Below are positions 49,912 through 61,681 of a DNA stretch of 64,000 nt, piece after piece. Position 1 is the stretch's first letter. Every line of letters begins with the position of its first letter. The position numbers and the translations under genes are program-made. Below the pieces are notes generated by a model. It ran no database searches, was not told the DNA's origin, and was given only the letters and a program-made list of their open reading frames with translations. This DNA comes from Parus major (Eukaryota > Chordata > Aves > Passeriformes > Paridae), in assembly GCF_001522545.3 (NCBI RefSeq), contig NC_031769.1, forward strand, positions 70,112,640 to 70,176,639, written 5' to 3'.

Positions 49912-52900
49912 CTGGATTGAAAAGTTAGGTCTAGAGGTGGAAATAGCCTAGGGACATAAATTTAGTGTGCAAGCTAATTAGCCCAAATGAGAGGGAAGCC
50001 TAATTAGCTAGGACAGTACTCCCTATTAGCTGTGCATACCATTCTTGTGGTGGTTCCATGTAGATCACTGCTGCTTACAGTTTTCAGATTTAACCAACTT
50101 TTACCCCAGTGAACACTGGTGTAGGATTGAATTTAGTGACTGGGGAAACAAAAAGAGCTTTGATGTCTCTGGCATTTTTTCCTAGTTTTGCCATAAATAT
50201 GTCTCTGAATTCAAAGATCTTATCTTTCTTTTCTTGATTTTACTGCTCAGAATCAGTGTGAGAGACAGAATTAATTCATAATTCCAAAAGTAATAGGAGT
50301 TTAGAAGGAAAAAAGTGCTATATTTATCTGAAGATATGCTTCCCTTAAGAGTCAAGTAGATTTCAAATTCTTCATAAAGAGAAAGAATAAGCAACTTTTA
50401 TTTCTTCCTGATGCACCTCTAGGAATGAAAACTTGGGAAGTGCCTGGAAAAAAACACAAATAAGCACTTAAAATTAGGCACAATAAGAAAAATTGATAAT
50501 GGTTACTGAAATATTGCACTTGGCACACTGATTTGACAGAACAATGAGATATAAAGGAACAAAGAAGCATAAGAGATTAATTTCATAACAGGCATGAGGA
50601 AAATGAAGGAAAGGACAAGGAAGAAATTCATACTTAAAGTCTCAGAAAAAAATTATCCTGCTGGTGAAGTAGCACTGTACACAGCTGAGCTGAGCTGATT
50701 CTTATTGTTTTAGGTTGTCCAAGGCTGAGACTACTATGGTTTTCCTTCAGTACAGAAGAAAAACATAAAGCTGAGCTGTTCCTTTTCACTGGAATTTTTC
50801 TTTTTTTCTTCAAAACTAATTTCTTAAAAATCAGTTATTTACCAGAAGTCTCATCTCCAATCTTCTTCAACTCCTCTTTGTTATCCCACAGCTCTCAAAA
50901 GGAGAAGGAGTAAAATGTGAGTTGAACAGTAAGATTAAAAAGGTTTCTGGGGATCAATTCCATCACTACTAAGGGCAAGAGGACATGGGTTTATGGTCTG
51001 AAGGTCAGTTCAGTGTTTTCTCCAGAGGAGACGTTTCCTGGAACATAAACATATAATTTAAAATATATTGTGTCAGCAACATTTTTGGGGCCTGATCCAG
51101 CAGCAGTAATTGCAAGTTTCCAGGCAAGGTGGTGTTTGGGTTCTCTTAGTGCAATAGAGTTGAACTTGCATAGTCATTTGCACTCCTGCTCTGTGTGATC
51201 AACCTTTGCCAGCTCACCTATCCAGCAAGAGGCCAACCTGCTGCAAACATGGGGACACACATCCCCTCCTTGCCTCCTGCCACCACTGTATTCTGCCAAG
51301 CTGCTGCCACACTGAGGAAGAAAACCTTACATGAAAAAGGTGTTTCTGTTTTCAGTGTTCTGATATTATATCTGATGAACTCTGTGTACCCTTTATCCTG
51401 TGTAAAGCTCTTGAAGAAAATTATGTCTTCTAAGGAGAGGGCATTTGCTTTGTGTTGTCATCCATTGTATGAGGCTAGGGGTGAGATGTGGAAAGAGAAA
51501 TTAGTGACATGAAGCCCAAAACCAGATAATTGCTAGGTAGGATAAAAATGCTTAGCCCTTCAATGTTTCCATTTTCCTCTATAATGGATGCACATTGTCT
51601 GCCATGTGGCTTAGAATTACATTCAGCTCACTGTTCTCTTATTCACGGCATAGTTATGCTGCATTCATACAGAATGGGCAACAGAGCCCATTTTTAGCTA
51701 TTAAAATATACCACTTTTAGCAATTAAAAAAAAATCAAAAAATCTCTCTTCCCTCCCCATGAGAGTTTTCCATCTAAGTTATTTCTGTGCTTAGTCACAT
51801 TCTTTCAAAGCTTAAAGTGTCTGCTGGACCCAAACACCATCAGCTGTGTCTAGAGAGTGCATACACATGCATTTAGACACACACACCCACATGCATATGA
51901 AAATACATTATTCATTCAGATATATCTCTGTGCATTAAAACATATTTTTACACATAAGTGCATAAACACAGAATTTATTGTGCCTTTAGTTCTAATAAAA
52001 AACCCAAATTATTTGATAAACTTTGTGTCTTTATCAAACTGCAGAGACACAGACTGAATTCAGCTGCAGCACATGTGTATATACATACACCCACGTGTGC
52101 CTGCAGATGGATATGGGAGCTGGGTGTGCATATAGACACACAAGAACAGTCTCCACAGTCTTCCTAATTTGTGAAGCATGCTTTCATGTTAAGGCACTAT
52201 GAACAGCAAATGAAGCAGAAAGCACCCAGTACTTCACAAGTCAGATGCTATCTTGAGGCTCCAAGGATTTCTTAATTGAGTAGGGTGAGGTCAGGAGCTA
52301 AAATGACTGAGCAGCAATAATGTGTGCAAAAACATTTTTGCTGCTTCAATTTAGTTTCCTGACATCCAGGAAACATCTCTCAGAGAAAGAAGAAAACCTT
52401 TAGAGTGTCACCAGTGCAGGAGGACAGGATTTTACTCTGAACAGTTGAAAGAATAAAGAATGCATCCAATGCAAAGATTTATGCAAGAGGCAGCATTAGC
52501 TTGCAATTGTGAAATCAGGATACTGGGCTTATTTCAGCTCCTGCCCCAAATACACACTGTGATCACTTTATCTTTCTTTATCCCTTTATCTTCCAATTAA
52601 ATTGGAAATGCTTTGTTGCAGGCATTGAACTCTGTACAGCTCCAAATAAAATCAAGACTCAAGTCAGGAAGAGGGCCATCAAAAATATTTGGGTAAATAT
52701 CATAGGTATGTAAAACAACGGACAAATCTATTGATGCCTCACATGATTATTAACCTGAAATAGGAAGTAATGCTGATTAATTAAGACAGATTTTTATATA
52801 TCCAGTGAGCAGTATTCTCCTATGTTCATAACAGAAAACAAGCATTACAATTTGTGTATTCTTGTTGTTTTTAATTTGACTGTTAGTGTGTAAACTATTA

Positions 52901-55900
52901 TATAACTATGTGCCGGAACAGACATTCATCATGAGCCGTCATGAGCCATCAGCATGACCTTATTCCCCACACCAGTTTCATACTATCAGTTGTTTAAATG
53001 GTCTTCATTTCCTGAGTCTTCATGACCTTTTGTGGGTGGCCTTTGAACTTGATAACTCAGAAACTGAATTAGAATTCTGCTTTTTGTTTAAATCTATAAC
53101 TGCATGCATTTGAAATTACATTTTCCATGAATTTTATCCATGATGGATAATACACTCCACAACAAAAATATTTGATTACTTCTTACAACTGGGAATATCT
53201 TGAGGAAAAAGTGGTATTAACAGATACCTTTTAAGAATTTAATTGTTCATTTACCTCACAGAATGTGTACCAGGTGACAATAATATCTCCATGTTTACCA
53301 GAATTACTACAGTTTACATGGCTTTGCTATGTCCTTTTTTCCCAGACTGTACCAGAACTTTCTTTGCTGCTCCCTCTTTTATTTTTCATTAGCTATTATT
53401 TTTTATATTTTCTATTTCTCACTCCGTCAGATCTCCCTTTCATGGCTGATTCTATGCCTTTCTATACCCTTTCCTATTCCACAGTGTCTAGGTCCACATC
53501 TATTTCCTCTTTCATCTACTTTTATTCCCAAAGTCCAAGATCCCTATTTCTCCATATCATTATAATAGCAACAATTCCATCTTGATTTTGCTGATACCAC
53601 ACAATATCCAGCTCCTGCATCACAGTTTGGTCACCAATTGAAATTTGATTGACTGGCTGAGCATAGATTCAACTGAATAAGCTGTTATTTAAATCTTTTC
53701 ATGGCCAGCTTTTTAAAGTGCACCAAAAGAATGGAGACCATCAAACTTCAGCACTTGTCAGCAAATTTCAAACTCACTGTGTTTAATTGGTTTTGGAAAA
53801 ATAATCTTACAAATCTTGTCTTTTCTGTACAGTGAGACAATATATCCATGGAATCACTCCAGTCTACTCTGGGGTGCTGAACCCTGGCAGTGAATTTTGA
53901 ATGTCCCTCTCTCTTTCTGAAATCTTCTTGGCTGCAGCAGGTTTTCAGTATCATTGAAGTCTTGGCATGCTAGTTTATGTATAATTAATATAGACTACTT
54001 AAGTTCCATTGAAAAACACCAAAGACCCATGGTTTATATTGTTTAGGTGCTACTTTGCCAGCAAAGATTAGGAGTTGAGATTCTGTCATGCGCTGAACTT
54101 TTTTATAGACCCTGAGTAACCAGAGGATGAAAAGCAGGTCTTTCTTCCCAGAAAATAAATCTTTAGTGAATTCTTCAGGTCTTTGAACACAGAAAAAATA
54201 AAATAAAATCAAGACTTGTACCGCACACTATGTTTATCCTAAATTAATACAAAGTAGACAGAAGTTAAATATTTAAGATATGACCCATCCACTGGGGAAA
54301 GCAGTTTTGCATAAACATTGTCAGATTTCAAAGAAGTGTTTTTCAATAAGCCAGAAAATTAATATCTGAGAACACTGCTCTGATGAAATTCCCCTCCTAA
54401 ATTGGACCTCATCCTTCTGAACTTTTGTTTGAAAATTTTATTTTACATCAGGCTCTACAAGCCTGCTTGCATTTTTAAAGAAAGAATTAAAGACATCTTT
54501 TATGAGGAGGCTTGAACAAACAAAGCAGTATGGATAAACCAAAGATGACTGAAAATTTTTCCCTTCTGTCCTCTGACTTAAGCCCCTTTCAAGAACTAGA
54601 TAGAATAAATAATATTGGATTAATATAATGTATCTTTCTGGTGAGATCAGGAAGAAATACAAATAGAAAGGTAAAATTAGTATTTAAAAAAGGTCTTCAG
54701 GAATAATCACTATGCCTGTTTTCTCTGGCTCTGGGTCCAATAGAGACCAAACAGCACTTTGAGAAGGAATTACAGAGTTCTGTTAGAAAAGGTGAACTTA
54801 ATGTTTTGGTGAGAACAAAGGCCATGTTTCCCTCATTCTCGCAGAGAGTTTGCTGCTTCGTTTCCCGGGCTTTGTATCAGCAGAGGTTTGATTCCATTAT
54901 TTATCTTGGAAAAGGAAGACAACTTTGGTCCTCTAGTCAGATTGATTCCCATGATCCATCAGGTTCTCTGGCACTATCCCTCACTGAGTACGTGAGTTGA
55001 CTAAAACACCAGCTGACTACTTTGCATGGTATTCCACTGCAACAGAACAGGGAGCCTTGCAGAGCTTCAGGCACATCAGAAAATACAGGTGGCTGCTCAT
55101 GCAAATGTTGAAATGAACACAGTGTTCAAAACCCCCTTTTTCAACTTGAGTATTAATTTGTTTAATTTCCATACTGTAAAATAACTTTTGTTGCCACGTG
55201 GTGCTTTCTATGGCTAATATTTCATATATTATACAAGTTGTCAGAAGAAAGCTGGGTATATTGTCTGGGGACATTTGGAACATTTGGCAGTCAGCAAGCA
55301 TGAGAGACAGCTCAGATTTTCAGTATCAGCTTATTAAAGTCATATGTCTTAAAAATCAGCACAGAGACTTCTATGCACAATGAGGAAAATGTTCATTTCT
55401 AGCTGAGATAGTTACCACCTCATTAGAAGGAAGAGATTACTTGCTTTTCAGGAGAGCTAACATTATTGAGGAATGAAAGTAAGAATGATGGAAGATCTGA
55501 GATATGAGAGGTTTTGTTTCTAAGTTTCACTAGCAAAACATTAGCTGTGATCAGACAGCTGACTAGCCTCATTCACAGCGGGATAAGAACTCAGCTCAAT
55601 ACAGAAGAACTGCTTAGAGACTCCTTGTAGAAGTTTTGTTGAAACTAAATTGAACAAAAAAAAAATTAGTCTAGAACCCCTAAGGAGTATCTGAAACATG
55701 CTCAAATAGTATTGCACTTATCTATGAGAACATTTGGAGAACAGGTACATTTTCAGGACACTCGGAAAAAGCAGAGCACTGATCTGTAAAAGGAGAGGTA
55801 GGAGAAAGCACAAACCAGGAAATTATGGATCAGATTTTCAGAGTTCCTAGTAACATAAAGGTATAGATAAATATGGATTATATATACATATATACATTTA

Positions 55901-55939
55901 GACATAAAAATCATTATATTTTAAAAACTACTAACAACA
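49912..55939. other. AT-rich DNA, no gene seen
   Basis: If 49689-49911 is a terminal exon, this would be intron. No upstream exon on the minus strand could be supported. T-rich frames at 53265-53585 (plus) are low-complexity artefacts. Degenerate CA/TG-rich stretches occur around 51850-52140. Confidence 0.45.
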
Positions 55940-55957
55940 AACCAACCAACCAACCAA
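55940..55957. repeat. (AACC)n short tandem repeat
   Basis: About four and a half AACC units within an A-rich stretch. Confidence 0.85.
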
Positions 55958-55995
55958 AAATCTGATTTTAACACTCTAAAGAATAAGTTGGGGAG

Positions 55996-56505
55996 TAAAA
56001 GCCAGCACAGATTTGTCAAGAAGAAATTATATCAGGCCAATCTTAGGATTTCTCAGAAATGGTAGCTAATAGTGTGTCTCCACACATAGTGGAAAGTGGA
56101 AAGTGGAAAGCATCATCGCTGAAGGGGTTAACAGGTATGCTGGTTATAAATCTGGAGAATATTCAGACAGAGTAAAACTATAATTTTCAGAACCCCAAAA
56201 TGTTTTGAATGGAATAAGCTTTCTATTTATTCCTCGCAGATAGAACAGGAAGCAATGGGTTTAAATGACAGCAGGAAAGATTTGGGTTGGCAATTGGGAG
56301 AAACCTTTTCAGTTATAGGCATAGCACAGCACTAATGTACACTGCCAAGGGAGAACACACAAACTTCTGCCACTGGAAGTTTTCAAGAACTGGTGAGACA
56401 AAAATCCGTCAAGAATAGTTTAGTCACAACTGATCTTGCCTTTGGGCAATAAGATGTATTAGATGACCCCTTGGGACTTTATTATGATTCTGTGATTTCC
56501 AAGTA
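55996..56505 (+). mobile_element. Old CR1 LINE remnant
   Basis: The 5' part, 'agccagcacagatttgtcaagaag', matches the CR1 ORF2 phrase for the region upstream of the catalytic core. After a poorly matching middle (about 56045-56225) the 3' part follows the CR1 end. That end includes 'aggaagcaatgggtttaaatgacagcaggaaagatt', a diverged 'ctggaagttttcaag', and finally 'agatgaccccttgggac...tatgattctgtgattt'. The phrase set is of the older CR1 groups also seen in turtles and crocodilians. The coding part is broken. The middle is either deleted or highly diverged, and it contains a (AGTGGAA)3 tandem run at 56088-56110. Confidence 0.8.
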
Positions 56506-58684
56506 AACATAATGCTGCTGACTCAAATTCAATTAATGTCTAGAAACTTATATAAATTATTTTAAGGAAAAAAAAAAGAAAAATAAAATGTACACTTAAA
56601 TAAATGCTACATGTGAAGCATAGACAGTTTTCATTGTTTTACAAAAACCATAAGGATGAGGAATGCCTGAATGAAGCTACATCTCCATGATGAATTTCTG
56701 CCTCCATGCTGTCTGCTGGCTAGTTACATTTCACAGCACATTTAGGTACCTGCCTTTTTCACTACCTACCATTTTACTGTCCTAGATGCAGCAGAACTTT
56801 CAACTCAAATAGTTTAGTATCTGGAAAATTGCCCAGAAGTAAAGATCCAAGCTAAATTATTTGTGCAACGGCATCCCTTCAGAATACATCTCCATCACCC
56901 TCAATGCCCAAAACAACAAGTTGGGGGATATAAGAAGATATCCAGAAGGTCTTTTGAGGGTGCAGAACTGACAAGAACCACATGATAGAGGTATGGCTTC
57001 TCATAAGGGCTTGGCCAATTTGGTTGTTCAGTTTTGGGAGCCGAGTTTGCTTTAGGAAGGGCATTTTAAGAACATGAGGAATCTGAAGAAAGCTCCAAAG
57101 CCATTTTATTCTGCATAAAAGGAGGTTGTTAGCTGGCACCGAACACTGAACAGTTGGGATGTCCATCACTGTTTTGCTCCAAAGATTTCATTTAATCCTC
57201 TTTACTTAAAGCAATTACCTGAGGAAAATAAAATAAAATTTAGGTATCTTAATCTCCTATTTTCCTGCTCAATAATACTGAAAGATTCAAAAAATTGAAG
57301 TTACACTTCCTTTTGACTACAGAGAGAGCCTAGGCAGGCCAAGCCCCTCATTCAAGCACATCAGAGAAGTCTGTCAAGATAGGAGTGAGGAAGGTAAAGT
57401 TCTGGGCCCAGGTTATCTGTGTAAGTCAAGAGAGATGAATTAGGGCTAACTCCTCAACACTTCACTCATCAGCCAGGATAACTTTACAGTGTGTAGATCA
57501 ATTGGATATTCTACAGAAAAGTACAAAGGCTCTTACAACAATGTACCCTCAAAACCACTCTCCTGTTTCCTTGATCTTAGAAATGTGTGATAGGAGGTCT
57601 CTGCAGCAAGGATACAGCTTTCAAATATATGAAGAGTTCTATATAATCACAACGAGATATGAAGGTGCAGGGAGTGGAGAAAATTGAAGGCATTGTCCTG
57701 ATCTCTATTGCAGGGTTGCATTCTCTGCAGGAGTATCATTCTGTTCAAGACCACCACATCACTAATTTTCCCTACTCTTATTTTAGCTTTTTTTCAGAAG
57801 AAACAATTGCTTACAGAGGTTGAGTTCTTATTAATGTTCACGTCTAGGGAGGGAATTGGGCCCTATAGCAGGAAGTACTGAACATCTTGAGGAAGCTGCA
57901 GCTGCCTTTTGCAGACTCCAGAGGAACGTAAAGTTCAGACTGTGTTTGTGTCCTCAGTAAACTGAACACTACCTAAAGCGGAACAAACTCCAGAAGCTGT
58001 TGGGGGTCTGGGATCATTATGGCAGATATCTAAAAAGAGAGATTATCATAAACTAACTTGTGTGTGTGCATTTACACACATCTTTGTGCAGATAGACAAA
58101 CACAGTTATTCACTAGAGCATGTGGTACTAGGTAACTGTGGAATAGAGCCAGGTGTATTCAATTTTAGTAGGGGACAAAAATGTATTCTCTATTCTACAG
58201 CAATTCAGTTGCTGATGGTGATGGCTGGAGATCCCTTTAGATTAACTTGGCAGTGGGATTATGGCTGCTCTGTGGGTATTTTAAAAGACAATCTAACTAT
58301 GAAGAAAACCAAGCAGAATTACTAAAATGCAACAAAGTGCTTGGGTAGCTGAGCTTCTCACAGTGAAAAAACCCCAGTGTTTTAGGTAATCCAAGACATG
58401 CAGTTCTGCATCAAGAAAAGTTTCTTAATTTCCAGTGCATCACAAAAGTTAATATAATTGCAAACAGAACTGCTTTTAAGTCTCATTTTTTCTTATGGTC
58501 TGGTAATTTTCCAATATTGCACTTTAAAGTACTGAGGTACAATGTGATAATCCCAGTTAGATCCAAAAATCTAATTATTACAGTGAAAGAACACAAAATA
58601 AAACAAAAGCACCAGATTCCTCATCAGAGTGAACAAAAATGGTGCAACTTCAGGTTCACCTCAACACAGGAACTCAAAGGGCTA
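56506..58684. other. AT-rich DNA, no gene seen
   Basis: A minus-strand frame at 56879-57169 follows an acceptor-like sequence but shows no coding bias and no donor. It is listed among rejected items. Confidence 0.5.
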
Positions 58685-59234
58685 GAAACCTTGTAATGTG
58701 CTTATAATGATGTTTACTGTGCAAACTAACTCTACACAGCAGTTGTGAGGCTGTGCCTGGAATAATGTGTCCAGTTTTGGTCCCCACAAGTGAAAAAAGA
58801 TACAGACAGCCTGGACAAGATCCAAAGGAGGGCCATGAAGGTGATCAAAGGACTGGAGAACCTGCCTTAGGAAGAGACTGAAGGAGTGAAGTTTTTTCTC
58901 CCTGGGGAGAGAGGGCTCAGTGGGGATCTCATCACAGTATTCCACTAGTTTTAGGATGACTACAAAGATGACAGAGACTCCCTCTTCACAAGGGACCAAG
59001 AAGACAAATGGCAGTGGGTAAGATCTGTACCATCTGGACATAAGAAAGGAGTTTTTTACAGTGAAAACAGCCATTCCCTGGAACCACTGGTCCTGGCAGT
59101 CCCCATCACAGGGAAGTTTCCAAGATGTGATTGAACAGGGTTTTAGGTGATCATATCTAGGCTTCCTTTCCCACAGAATTTTGGACTGGGTGATCTATCA
59201 AGGCCCTTTCCAACCTATGCTGTTTTATGATTGG
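58685..59234 (+). mobile_element. CR1 LINE 3' fragment
   Basis: The order matches the CR1 3' end. It starts at the C-terminal reverse-transcriptase region ('gtgaggctgtgcctggaataatgtgtccagtttt' and 'aggagggccatgaaggtgatcaaaggactggag'). It then runs through 'gaggatctcatcacagtatt', 'ggaccactggtcctggcag'-like 3' UTR sequence and 'gggtgatctatcaaggccctttccaacc', to 'ttttatgattg'. Frame-disrupting changes are present, and the minus-strand frame at 58682-59074 is only its antisense. Confidence 0.93.
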
Positions 59235-61164
59235 TTCTCTAAATACAAAGAAAGCACAGATCTGTTTCTTCTCTTTTATTATCTTCTTATATTGCTTTTC
59301 TTAACAGCAAATGATTCACAGCTCTCTATAAGAAGAAAGCAGTCTATTCCTTCAGAAGAATATGCATGATAAATCCTTTCTGGCAGGAGTGAAGCTCACG
59401 TGTGTTAGATATTTCAGATTTTACTGCAAGACCTTTCTTTTAATTACCTGTTTGTATGATAGCCTGTTAGTCTACACTGATTTCTTGTGTACTGTGATAC
59501 ATTGTACATGTGATTTCTTGTGTACATGTGATACAAATGCATACATTGGATTATGTGTCTGAAGGCTCAAAACTTATTCAGACTCCCTAGAGCTGCCTGC
59601 TCCAAGGTTCTCAACGTTTTGGAATTGCAGTTGTAGTTTAAGTCTGAGACATTGTCTCTGCATTTGAATGCAGTGTTTCTCTTTTTATCTTTATAAATAG
59701 ACTAATCCCAGAAATGAGCTGCTAAGCATTCAGTTGATGAGAAGGTAAATAAGCAAGCTCCACTTTGAGTATCATGGCTCACTCCATTTAATACATACTT
59801 TGGTTTCCAGGTTCGGCTCAAAGAAACATTTTGCCCTAACCTCCATTTTTGCATAATGGCTCCCAGGTGGCATCAATTGTTGGGGGAGATAGGTTCTCCG
59901 AACACAAAATAATTTAATGCTTCATCTCCCACTCTTAAGAAAGAGAATTTGAAGTTTTGGTCTGTTTCAAAGACTGCACATGCACTTGACTTTAAATGGG
60001 GAAGATGTTGAAATGGTGTTGGGAGGAGAGAACCTCCTGGCCTGGTGTTTAGAATTTCCTCCCAGTCTCATGTGGACAAACACATACTTAAAGAAAAAGT
60101 TAAATGGGGTTTTGGTATGTCTGATTTTTCAGTTGAATTCTCAGAGCTCATCTGCAGCTAAAGTTCAGCCTTAGCAGTGTTTCCTTGCTGTTCCTTACTA
60201 CTTGCTCTTGAGCAGTGATTTTGATAGGCTTGGGCAGTTAGGCTCTCAGCAAATCCATGCCTAAATTCCTTTTAAGTGTGCATGTTAAATTTTCCTTTTG
60301 CCTTCAATGCATGGACATTTATAAAGTGTATCTGACAATTTAAAAATACTATTGAGAAAAGTGAAAAAGCCATTTTCTTTCATTTCAAAGGACATTTTCC
60401 CTGCTAGCTCAAGTTAAGTCTGACTGAAGTCAGACACAGGATGCAAGCACAATTTTTATATATCTCCCATGGAAGAGAGGTGCTTTTGACATCTGGAGCC
60501 TTTTCTAGATTTTTCATTTTAAGATAAATTTACTAATATATATTCTTTCTAGATATCAGCCTGGTGGTATTTATAAATTTCTCTGATCTTTCTAAATAGA
60601 CTGGAAACAATGATGAGGAAGTAACACAATATCTTGTATTAATGGTATAAAAGGAGATATCACTGTTGTAGTCAAAGGTAGTAACAAAATTTGAAGTTTC
60701 CAGTTTCACCTCTTCATATTTTCAGTCACTTTATGCAACATTATCTTCTAGTTATCCTATGTTATTGAGAAATGATACAACAAAAGGTTTAAACCATTAT
60801 AACATATTTATACTAAAATAAGTATAGAGTACATTATGCAAGGGAGAAAAAATATGTGGGTATTTACTAGAAAAATTACCATATAGACAGTTAATAGAAG
60901 ATTATAGGGAAAAGAATGAAAATTATACTTGCTAATTTGTTCTGAGCTGTTAGAGAAGTAACTTTGGATACTTAAGTGATTTTTTAAATACAAAAAACAG
61001 TGAGGCAAGCAAATCTATCACTTAATGCTCTTTGCTCATTTTAAATGAAAATACTTTCTTTTGCCTCTTTCCCCTTACCTAAGCCACTTGCTTTCTGTTT
61101 TTTCTCCTTTGTTTTTTGTTTCTTTGCTTTGTTTGGAGTTTTTTCAGTTTAGTTTTTTGGTTTT
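59235..61164. other. AT-rich DNA, no gene seen
   Basis: Only the small duplication at 59478 stands out, and a T-rich run at about 61095-61165 before the LTR remnant. Confidence 0.5.
59478..59534. repeat. 33-bp-period tandem duplication
   Basis: TGATTTCTTGTGTAC(A)TGTGATAC occurs at 59478-59500 and again at 59511-59534. The second copy has an extra A. The two are separated by ATTGTACATG. Confidence 0.85.
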
Positions 61165-61681
61165 TTTAAATCTACACAGCCCGCTCCACAGCACATGGAT
61201 ATGCCTGAAGGGACTTCAGCCCATGAAGAGGCCATGCTGGACCATGAAGGACTGCAGCCCATGGGAAGGTCTCACACTGGAGTGGGAGCAAGCAGCAGAG
61301 AAAACTATTAGGCTGACTGCACACCCTCACTCCTCATCCCTCTGAGCTACTTGGGAAAGAGATTGTATAGGAGTCAGAGATGAGGAAGTGAAACTAACCT
61401 GGGGAAGAGCAGGGAGTGGGCTTTAGTTCTTATCTGTTTTTTTAGTTTTTGTCTGTTCTTGTCTGTTTCTCACCTTCAAATATAACTTATTTGTCAATCA
61501 GTTGATTGTCCCCAGATTGAATCTGTTTTGTCCATGACAGTAACTTGCAAAGTGGCCACCCCATCTTTATCTTGACACATCAGCTTCTCCATCTTATTTT
61601 CTCCCCCTGTCCTGTTGAGGAAAGGGAATGAGAGAGCAGCTGGGTGTGCATCTGGCAGCCAGCCAAGGTCAAGACACCACA
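61165..61681 (+). mobile_element. ERVL-type LTR remnant, 5'-truncated
   Basis: Landmarks of a common avian ERVL-like LTR appear in order. These are 'ggccatgctggaccatgaaggactgcagcccatgggaaggtctcacactggag', 'ctgactgcacaccc', a T-rich middle, 'gattgaatctgttttgtccatgacagtaacttg', 'ttattttctccccctgtcctgttgagga' and 'cagccaaggtcaagacaccaca' at the end. The 5' start is unclear, with T-rich sequence just before it. No internal retroviral sequence follows, so it is a solo LTR or fragment. Class is assigned from memory of avian LTRs and not checked. Confidence 0.7.

Noticed and set aside
51850..52140. CA/TG-rich stretch as a microsatellite
   Set aside because: Units are short and irregular, with no sustained repeat period.
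53265..53585. 106-codon Ser/Phe/Leu/Tyr-rich plus-strand frame
   Set aside because: Low-complexity T/C-rich DNA with two overlapping frames of similar character.
56879..57169. Possible minus-strand exon after a good acceptor-like sequence (GCTAAC...TTTTATGCAG)
   Set aside because: Two different frames are open over the same stretch, each with a stop, no donor site was found, and neither peptide resembles a family. Chance is the better explanation.
58682..59074. 130-codon minus-strand open frame
   Set aside because: It is antisense to the plus-strand CR1 fragment.
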